Source: Agrocybe praecox (taxonomy: Eukaryota > Basidiomycota > Agaricomycetes > Agaricales > Agrocybaceae). From it: 64,000 nt of DNA. Shown here in pieces: positions 56,206 through 64,000 of this stretch. The stretch spans positions 1,364,001 through 1,428,000 of the forward strand of contig OZ024845.1 in assembly GCA_964017145.1 (NCBI GenBank). Direction: 5' to 3'. Under the pieces are notes generated by a model that made no database searches, was not told where the DNA came from, and saw only the letters and a list, made by a program, of their open reading frames with translations. Position numbers and translations under genes: made by a program. How positions within the stretch are numbered: position 1 is the first letter of the stretch; each line of letters begins with the position of its first letter.

Positions 56206-59200
56206 TCATGCTGTGATCATTTCGACATCTTTTTGCTGGTTAACCTTGGTTTGATCGATTAGGTACGACAACGTGGAGGTGTTTTCTTCGCATCTATGAC
56301 GCAAAAAATGAGCTCATGAACTACGCAAGAATATCCGCAGCCAGAACAAAAAAGAAAAATAGTGCAGTATTGAATCAAAGGCGGGGGAAAGATGCTGTGC
56401 CCAATGGCTCGCCAGGTACGATAGAGTAAGAGATCGAAGACCAAGAAAGGTAGGACATAAGAGAGAGAAAAACAAGGGCACTTACAATTTCGCTATCGAT
56501 TGCTCGAAATCTCCCAACCCTTTTTGTAGCACCCTGAAAACGCTCGCAAATTCTCCGGAACGATCACGTAGTAACCTTCCATGGGCCATTAGAAGCGAAT
56601 TTATCCAAAGTAAATCGAATTCCAGATGTGGACTTTTATCGAGGTGTTCGCCGACGAAACGTAATAGCATGGGCACATAAATAACCGGTAGTTGTCGGGA
56701 AAGCAGGCGCACGTCACCACGCGGGGTAGACTCGTATACGCGTTGTACCAGAGCCTTTTCGTTTAACCTGAATGCCATAACAAGAGCTTTCAAATACTCG
56801 TGTTCTGCGAGGACTTCCAGAATAGACTGCGGCGTCAAGTCGATAGTGAGGTCGAAAGGATCAAAGGTGACTATCTCATCTAAAGAATAGATAAGAAGTC
56901 CTTCGGTTGAAGCTGCTGCCCAAGCACGGCCAGTAGGTGAAAATCGAACGCATTTTGTGCGAGCTTCTTGACGGAATTTACGAATGGACATGTCACCTGC
57001 ACCGCGGCTGGCTCCAGGAAGGCTGGTATCTAGTCTATCTTCAAGATCGCTGCCGTCTCTATCGTTGATAAGATCAACGTTAATTCCAGCATCGTTGACC
57101 TTCCTGCTATCCAGGAACTCTTCTGTTCCGTCCAACGACAGATTCTCCGAGATTTGGAACTTCTTTACCATGACCCCCTCTCCTTCTCGGACATCGTATA
57201 GCACAACATATTTGCTATTGCCTCCTGCCAGAAGACACCGGCCATCTGCGGTATAGGCCAGACTATTGTACGATTTCCCCGAAGAATTGTTAGCCGCCGA
57301 CACACGATCATCGAGCTTGCGTCCACCAGAAACGTCTTTCCTGCCGTCGATGACGTTTGTTTGTTTGCTCTCTTGGATGTCGAAGAATGTAATTTGACCA
57401 TCCAGAGTCGATACTGCCACCTCTCTTCCATCTGGGCGGAATGCAAGAGCCAAAGCATCCGAATTTAATGAGAATGGCTCCACAGCACCAGACCGACCAA
57501 AGATATTCCAAACTCGCATGGTCTTGTCCCACGAAACGCTAGCCAGCTGATTCGCGCCAGTGGGTGCAAAGGCTAAAGAGCTTACTGGACCCGTGTGCCC
57601 TGCTATGACATCCAACAGTTTGCCTGTCTGGACTGACCATAAATATATCTCGAAGGAGTCCGTTGAGCCCGCCGCGACAACTTCACCGGATGGATCCACA
57701 GCAAGGCAAGAAAATTGCACAGGGGATGGTGAGGTGAATGTGCGGAAATTACGATAGCGAATAAGATCATACGCTCGGACGGTACCATCCAGAGAAGCAG
57801 AGAAGAGAACACTGCCCTGCTTTGCAAAAGCCACAGACGATATGGGCGCGCTGTGTTCGGTGAAAGTGACAAAACAGAATCCTGTATATGTCGACCAGAC
57901 TTTTACTTTCCCATCGTCGCCCCCTGTTGCTATCGTCTGGCCATCAGGTGCATAAGATAGTGTGTTCATGTCGAAATAATGTCCTTGCTGCTTCAGTACA
58001 TATGACTCCGATTGCCATTCCCATACAAGCAGTTGACCCAATTTGCGCGCACCGAAGGCTAGCCATTCTCCCGACGGGCTGATCGCGACTGACGAAATCT
58101 TCTCTTGAGAGATGCTAAGCGTGTGAATGTTAATGAACGCTGGCATCTCCCATAAACCAAACACTCCCGTAGAGAATCCGACAACGAGAAGGTTGGAAGC
58201 ACGGTGGAATGTAGAGCATACGACCTTGGTTCCTGGTTGATTGAAATAATGGCGCTTGTATACACCCCATCTCGTGTTAGCGATACGACTTGCGATATCC
58301 CTCGAGACACCGTTTGACGTTGAAGCGATAGGCTCGTTTTCAAAATCTGAATTTTCTTCGTCGGAGGTTTCCTTGGCTTTCCAGGTAAAGACTGCGCCGT
58401 CTTTACTTACCGTATAAATCTTGAAAGAATGGTTAAAGCGATAGTTATACTTAACAATGTTGATGAGGTACCCACCGTATTACCGTCCGCAGAGAAATAC
58501 GCGCCTATAACAGCGTCTTTGTGCCCGGCATATGTCTTGGGTCTGAATCCTTCAACAGGGTTCAAAGTGAATAGTCGAGCGGTCATATCTCTTGATGTTG
58601 TGATGAAGCATCTATAACGGATGCAAATCCAATCAAGAAAAGAACTTGAGGAAGACATAAAGATTACTCACTGAGAATCCGGCGACCATTCAATACTCGA
58701 TACTTCATCATGGTGTCCTGTGTACGTTCTATGTAGTGTAAAAGGTGCAAATTCTCGCAGTAGGTGATTTGGTGTCTTCCAAACTTGTATGTGTACGCCA
58801 TGTGTAGCAGCAATGTACCTAGAAAATCATTTGCGTTGGGTAAAGAACCGACGGAAAGTCACTATTCCACATACTGTCCGTTTGGCGAAAACCGGATGTC
58901 GTTCACTGGTTTATGAAAGTTGAAATGATGGAGAACAACGCCTTTACGAGCATTCACCAACAGCGTCCGACCGTCTGCAAGACACATAAAGCTAAAGGAT
59001 AAGTTTTCCTGAGAAACATATAAAACGGACCTTCGTCCACCGAAATCAAAATGTTTCCATCCGGACTAAGGGCGATTCTCGCAATGTTTTTTCTATTTTC
59101 AAACGCAAATGTGAAAGACTTGTTACTGAAAACACGGACAACCGCAAAAATTAGTCAATTTCCAAACATAGCAGACTTAAAACGCACTTGACGAGATCGA

Positions 59201-59379
59201 AAACAGACACTCGATTGCCAACTGGACTGTAAAGGGAGTTTCCATCGCGAGTAAACAGGATGTTACCCTGCCTATACACAGTACCACAAATGTTGGAAAA
59301 CTAAGAAGAAAAGGACATGAGCACTGTCCCGACACGCAGCAATATGGGCATATTTCATTACCTTGTAGTTTGCCTTCAT
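56206..59379 (-). CDS. PWP2: Periodic tryptophan protein 2 (PWP2/Utp1), U3 snoRNP component
   Basis: WD40 protein of the UtpB subcomplex of the small-subunit processome, nucleolar, needed for 18S rRNA maturation. The short first exon MKANYK (59379) splices to FSNICGTVYRQGNILFTRDG and VGNRVSVFDLV; further WD exons follow, and a 560-codon exon (58164-56482) carries repeats ending ATGGDDGKVKVW, SASLDGTVRAYD, SVSWDKTMRVWN and others. The C-terminal Utp12 domain starts near TPQSILEVLAEHEYLKAL. The large frame runs into a TAA at 56482, but that TAA overlaps a perfect donor (GTAAGT). Splicing to an acceptor at about 56293 gives a last exon LCEENTSTLSYLIDQ...MITA with stop at 56206, which fits the expected C-terminus better. 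Intact. Confidence 0.93.
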
Positions 59380-59828
59380 CTTTTCTTGCACAGCCACTGT
59401 GCGATCACACCAAGAATATAACTCAGCCAAGCAAAGGTAAACAATAGCTTCTTATCTTAATGATTGATCAACAATTTTTTAAATCGAACTGTATTGAGCC
59501 GTCGTAATAAATAGCTTGACAAGACCCTGGCTAGTCATGTTCGAAATTTGGTCTTTTTACTAAGATCGGACAGTATCCTTACTCTTTGACCGGTTCCGAG
59601 GATCCTGAGACCTACTCAGTCCAATAATGGTCCATGGACACGGATGCAGTAATAATCAAGTAATGCATGACGCGTGGCGTACACAGTAACGCGTAACAAA
59701 TTGTTGTTTGAAGCTTAAAGCACTCAGTAAGTACTTACTACATACCTAGTTATCTTCAATAATTTCGACTTCGATCCAGATCTGCCTGCTAATTCCAGCT
59801 CTGCTGGTTCAACGGGATTATTTCGAAG
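59380..59828. promoter_or_regulatory. Shared divergent promoter region of PWP2 and the NTPase gene
   Basis: About 450 bp between two divergent start codons. Part of it (59557-59605, TACTAAGATCGGACAGTATC with TTTGACCGGTTCC nearby) repeats the coding start of the NTPase gene (59847-59897, AAATCGGAAAGTATC, TTTGACCGATTCC). This is a short local duplication of the first exon. No TATA box assigned. Confidence 0.45.
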
Positions 59829-62800
59829 ATGGAGGAAACTAAACTTGCTAAAATCGGAAAGTATCTTTACTCTTTGACCGATTCCAAGGATCCTAGCGGC
59901 CCACCTATCCCGTCATTGAATAAGGATGCAGCTAAATCCCTCAGATCGGTCTACACTAGAATGAAAAGGAACAGAGACGAAAGCAATGCTCGGTATGATA
60001 CCTGGTCTGCGTCACAGGATACTTGTAAGGCCATTTTAGGTATCATGAATAACAGTAGACTGGATGAAGACGAATTCGACAATGTAATTTGCCAATCTAT
60101 CGAGGAGAAGGATTTTTCACCGCTATTGAAATTATTTGGTAAGAGACAATATCTTCATTATTAGCGACAACTGTAGACTGACGATATATCAGTGCATAGA
60201 AATTTGTACCAAGATCCTGATCATGTCGCGCAAATCCACAAAGGCAAGTAATGGGTGACAATTTTGTACGATTATGACCTAAAGTACCCTTTCTTTTTAG
60301 ATGTTCGTGATGGTGAGTAATTATTTCCTTTTTCTTTGCTGCATTTCTCGGCTAAGTTATCCACCAAAACAGTCATCGAAGGCTCGTGGACAACTACTTA
60401 CTCAGGTGAATCACATAAAAACCTCCTCCGCAATATCCAAGTTTCGTTTAAACATGAAAACTATGGGAACACCTCCGCCATTATTCAGTCTTCTGGGTAC
60501 GGCAAATCACGCACTGTCGACCAGATGGCTACCCTGATCCCAACGATTCCCATGAATGTCCGCGCTCTTGAGGATGTAAATGAAGGTTTCTGACTTCCAG
60601 ATTGTCAACAGCTAGAGAGTTGATCATGGTCTACAGGTGCATATCCTCCCAGTGATGGATCACTGGTGGCATTTTTCATTGACTTCCGTTCCAAAATTCC
60701 CGCTGATCGTGAACTGGATGCATTCTATTTTTTCTTCGAGACCCTTTTTGACAAGGTCGGTGAAATTGTAGATGCCATCAAGAAGGACGAAATCAACAAC
60801 ATTGCCGTGGATTTGAGACAATACCTTCAAGAAATCGGGAATCGGGAAGCTCTTTATCACTCAGTAATCAAGGATTTTTATGCCAATTTTGTACGTATTT
60901 TATGTTCTTTCAAGGAACGATCGTTGACACCCAATCGGCAGAAAAACGATGCAAAGAATTATGCAGAGGCTGCTGTTTCTTCTTTGACCAATCTCCTTAA
61001 AAACCTTCCAGCCCCTGAAAAAAATTCGCAGGTCCAGCTCATCCTGTATGTTGATGAGGCCCAGACTTTGGCCAATACGAAGATCTGGGATGACACATTG
61101 TACAACCTGATGACCAAGGCTGCGCTAGCCTTTAGTCAATACAACTTTTTCATCCTTTTTCTATCTACGGCGGCTCAGTTCCGGTCTTTGGTGATGCCAC
61201 GTGTAAGACCTCCCTCCGCCTCGGCGAGATGGCAGGATGCCATTGCCAATTCCCACCTCATTCCTCCTTTTACAGAGATGCCTTTTGATTGTTATTTCAA
61301 AAAAGACGTCATCAAGCCTACGTTAAGACTAGCTGATGTGCAACAAATTTCCTTCGTTGCCCGCTTTGGTCGTCCACTGTGAGCAATATATCATATTTTT
61401 TAATGCAGTACTCATTTTTCTCTTCCAGTTTCTGGACATACTGGGACTCAGCAAGCAAGTCAATGTCTATGGATGGACGCACGAAGTAAAGTACCTTCAG
61501 AGCTATCATAGCATCGAAACTTGTCATAACGCCAAAAGGAAATTTGAGGAACTTTGAAAGAAGTCCGATGGGCATCCTTGCCGTTCTCGACGTGCTCTTC
61601 AATCTGGAATACCAACGACAACAAGTCCATGTACAAGATCTCGCCTATAATATGGTCGCCAGACATATGCGCACAGCGTACACTGTCCCAACCACTCGTT
61701 CATATATGCATACGGGGTATCCGTCGGAGCCTATGCTAGCTATGGCAGCACTGGATCTCGTATGGGAAGCGAGATTGAGAACGTCAGGCTACGATGTCCC
61801 TAGTGTCGATCCAATGCTTGATATGTTTATCTCCATTGACCGTTCCAGCCCTGCGACAATCGACAAGGGCGAACGTGGAGAAAATATGGCTAAATTGCTC
61901 CTTTTACGTGCGTACATGGAAGCTGTGGTACAAGTTGAACAGCAAAACACAAGAGCAGCAGAGATCCCATGGCAAAACGGGTGCTCTCTGAGCACCTTTC
62001 TTGAGTGTCTTGCGGCTACCCAATACCACGACGTAATCATGAACTGCAAACCTGACGATATTGTAGACGGTCAACCTCTCCAAGACGCGTTCAGGAATTC
62101 TTGGGTTCGTTTCACACACTTTTCCCGAGCAGCGGACGATTCTGCGATGACCTCCTCTATGTCTTGGGTTGCTTATATCAGGGGCATGGCAGTGATTGCA
62201 TGGAACTCACCGCAAAATGTCGTACACTTGCAGTTGCCCATTATGCTGGAAAAAAGTGGACCAATTAACGAAGAAAATATCTCTTCTATCCTCGTGCAAC
62301 TGAAGATAAGAACAGCGGGAACGGAAAAGTCCACTACTAGTATAGATCAAGCCAAGATACGTTATTTCCCTCCCAGAGACAGTCGCCGAGATGCCTTCTC
62401 TGGTATCAACAGTCGTCCAGGAGTATCACCGGAAAACTTCGAAAAACTGAAGGAAGCGTACTATCGTCGCCCGTATATATCGCTTGTCATGGAGTTGGGT
62501 ATTGTCAAGTTCAGGGAAAACTCTCCAGCGCGCCTCATTACCCAAGTTCTGGATAATCTCCCGGAAAAACAAAATCCCCGAACGAACGAGGGTGCCAGTT
62601 CAACTGTGACCTGGATCGACACCCCCACACCGGCAGTCAAACCAAGTACGCGTCGAAAATCTGGGAAGTCGGATGAGCATCCACGCTACAGTCTTTTCAT
62701 TTATGGTTGTTCAGATCGCGTATATCGGTTTATAGAACCATCGAATGTTTCGCATTACAGGAAATTACTCATGATCGGATCCCTTTTGAGTGACCGTACA

Positions 62801-63013
62801 GAGGACAGGCCGATCGAACCTGTCATGGAGATGAAACCCTTTTGGCAGGCAGGGCCAAGTTGCTTCTCTTGGGTGGATGAGCCATACTTCATACGTAGTA
62901 AGACCTCCGGGTCACAGTCTGACAATGAAATTAAGATGGCGGTTGATGAACCGGAAGAAGTTGATGTTGAAGAAGACGACTCCTCCGAAACAGTGGACGT
63001 TGACGATCAGTGA
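59829..63013 (+). CDS. P-loop NTPase of an unnamed mushroom family, possible nuclease-like C-terminal half
   Basis: Roughly 1000 residues over several exons, all in phase. The start exon MEETKLAKIGKYLYSL (59829) runs to LLKLFG, followed by VHRNLYQDPDHVAQIHK, a GC-AG intron (donor GCAAGT at about 60243), a 12-nt-scale exon DVRDG-region, then VIEGSWTTTYSG. Walker A is QSSGYGKSRTVD (about 60485), Walker B LILYVDEAQTL (about 61045) and a sensor-like FILFLSTAAQF (about 61150), then IPPFTEMPFD and FVARFGRPLFWTYWD across an intron. The C-terminal half has GERGENMAKLLLLRAYMEA, then RGMAVIAW and ISSILVQLKIR, which resembles a D...QxK restriction-endonuclease-like core in relatives I remember, with His (VVHLQLP) at the expected Asp. 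The tail is acidic (DEPEEVDVEEDD). Function unknown; a crinkler/STAND-like ATPase is one possible reading. Confidence 0.75.
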
Positions 63014-63387
63014 AGACTTTGCAGGGATGAAACAGGGGAAGACTTGACTAGGAGGCGGTCGCTCTCTTGCATCTCGTGCCGTTAGGATCGTAAGACTGAA
63101 GAGAGTTGGCAGAAATTAACACGGGAAAGTAGATGAAAATTGTTGATGGTAAAGAGTCTTCCGGAATGGCTGTTGACGATGAGTAAACGCTCTGCATGAT
63201 GCAGACAGTATAAGAAAACTATGAGGCGTAGTTATCACGAAATGGCTGTCAGGCCATGTAGTTAGTTTTGATGGTGTGGGTGCTGATCACTTCCCGATTC
63301 GGAAGGTTTTGTCTTTTCAAGCTTTCATATATAGGGGCGTTCGTAAAGATAAACCTATCTTTGAACATATGTACGATGTGGGTTGTG
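63014..63387. other. Intergenic region between convergent genes
   Basis: No gene. A short echo of the preceding gene's 3' end (GGCTGTTGACGATGAGTAA near 63167, compare ACGTTGACGATCAGTGA near 62997) suggests a local duplication. Confidence 0.4.
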
Positions 63388-64000
63388 TCAAAGCTCTGTA
63401 ATGCCAGTCCACTCCTCCTCTACTTCTTCAGGCTTGACAGAAGCGATAGTTTTCTCCTTTACTAGCTTCTTTTTCTTAGCCGGTTGCATTTCGCTCCCAG
63501 CATCAGCCTTTTTGAACCCCACCATCCCCTCATTGACTAGAGAAAAGAAGTTTTAGTGATTCGAATAGAGAGAACGTCAGAAAAATGCCCTACATTCTCC
63601 CGCCAAAAGGTCGTCAACGATCGGCCGGCTGCCTGAAGTGATATATCTCTTAGATATTCCTGTGGCCAGCAGAGGCTGAGAGAGCATGTGCTTCAATTCG
63701 GCTTTCATTCCAGCCATTTTGTGATCTTTCGCCTTTTTTTTCTGGTTAGAAACCTTTTCTTCGTTGTCTGAATCACTACGCAAAAAGAAGGTAGGTTAAA
63801 GGGGTCAAATGACGAGGCGGAAGGTGTAGTATTCATACCTCATAAAGTCCGAATCTAAATCAACTCCAAGTACCTCAGCTGTCTCCCGCATCCAGTTTCG
63901 ATCGTGGTTGGTTTTCTTGATCTTGTGTTGGGTATTCTCGATCTTTCGAGCAAGTTGAACTCGAGCCTTAAGCTTGTCCAACATACTGAGCTCGATGGTT
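63388..64000 (-). CDS. MAK5: ATP-dependent RNA helicase MAK5 (DDX24 family), C-terminal part
   Basis: Nucleolar DEAD-box helicase of 60S ribosome biogenesis; the gene runs off the right edge, so only the C-terminus is seen and the helicase core lies outside. Visible blocks in order: MLDKLKARVQLARKIENTQH, KIKKTNHDRNWMRETAEVLG, an intron, then MAGMKAELKHMLSQPLLATG and KRYITSGSRPIVDDLLAGE. The last exon ends EEWTGITEL with stop at 63388. The DKLK-RV-LA-KIE and YITSGSRPIVDDLL patterns are characteristic of MAK5/DDX24 C-termini. Confidence 0.85.

Overview
The window comes from a nuclear genome of a filamentous basidiomycete, most likely an agaricomycete mushroom. Almost every gene is split by short (about 50-90 nt) GT-AG introns, and the gene families fit: DHH1, PWP2, MAK5, SDHAF2, S53 peptidase-like, P450, DUF6533/DUF6534-like multi-pass membrane proteins, F-box proteins, and a P-loop NTPase family I associate with mushrooms. 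There are no bacterial operons, no CRISPR array, and I found no rRNA or tRNA. Gene models were built by reading splice donors and acceptors by eye, so exon edges are predictions.

Left part (1-19 kb) is accessory and rearranged. Two minus-strand copies of a multi-pass membrane protein family (1.3-3.2 and 13.3-15.2 kb) and one relic fragment (about 4.6 kb) surround an aminoglycoside-phosphotransferase/AIM9-like pseudogene (5.2-6.1 kb), an intact-looking cytochrome P450 (6.7-9.5 kb, minus) and a divergently transcribed CoA-dependent acyltransferase-like gene (10.5-12.3 kb, plus). The P450 and acyltransferase share one 1-kb intergenic region and could form a small biosynthetic pair. A HAD-family hydrolase (16.2-17.2 kb) and an F-box relic (17.8-18.65 kb) follow.

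Middle part (19-42 kb) mixes housekeeping and accessory genes: DHH1 RNA helicase, the third (plus-strand) membrane paralogue, an APH-fold phosphotransferase, the intact F-box relative of the relic, succinate dehydrogenase assembly factor 2, a short-chain dehydrogenase, a SAM methyltransferase, a secreted sedolisin-like protein whose catalytic positions look altered, a GT32-type glycosyltransferase, a DUF6534-like membrane protein and a small conserved-looking membrane protein.

From about 42 to 55 kb the window is gene-poor. The only clear structures are a non-autonomous DNA transposon (about 818 bp, 54-bp terminal inverted repeats, TAG target duplication), a pair of TGACGTCA sites and a doubtful multi-exon reading frame at 48.4-49.3 kb.

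The right end (55-64 kb) holds a small membrane protein gene, PWP2, a roughly 1000-residue P-loop NTPase with a possible nuclease-like C-terminal half, and the 3' end of MAK5. The best candidates for new biology are that NTPase, the apparently non-catalytic sedolisin, and the three membrane-protein paralogues that share an unusual micro-exon structure.
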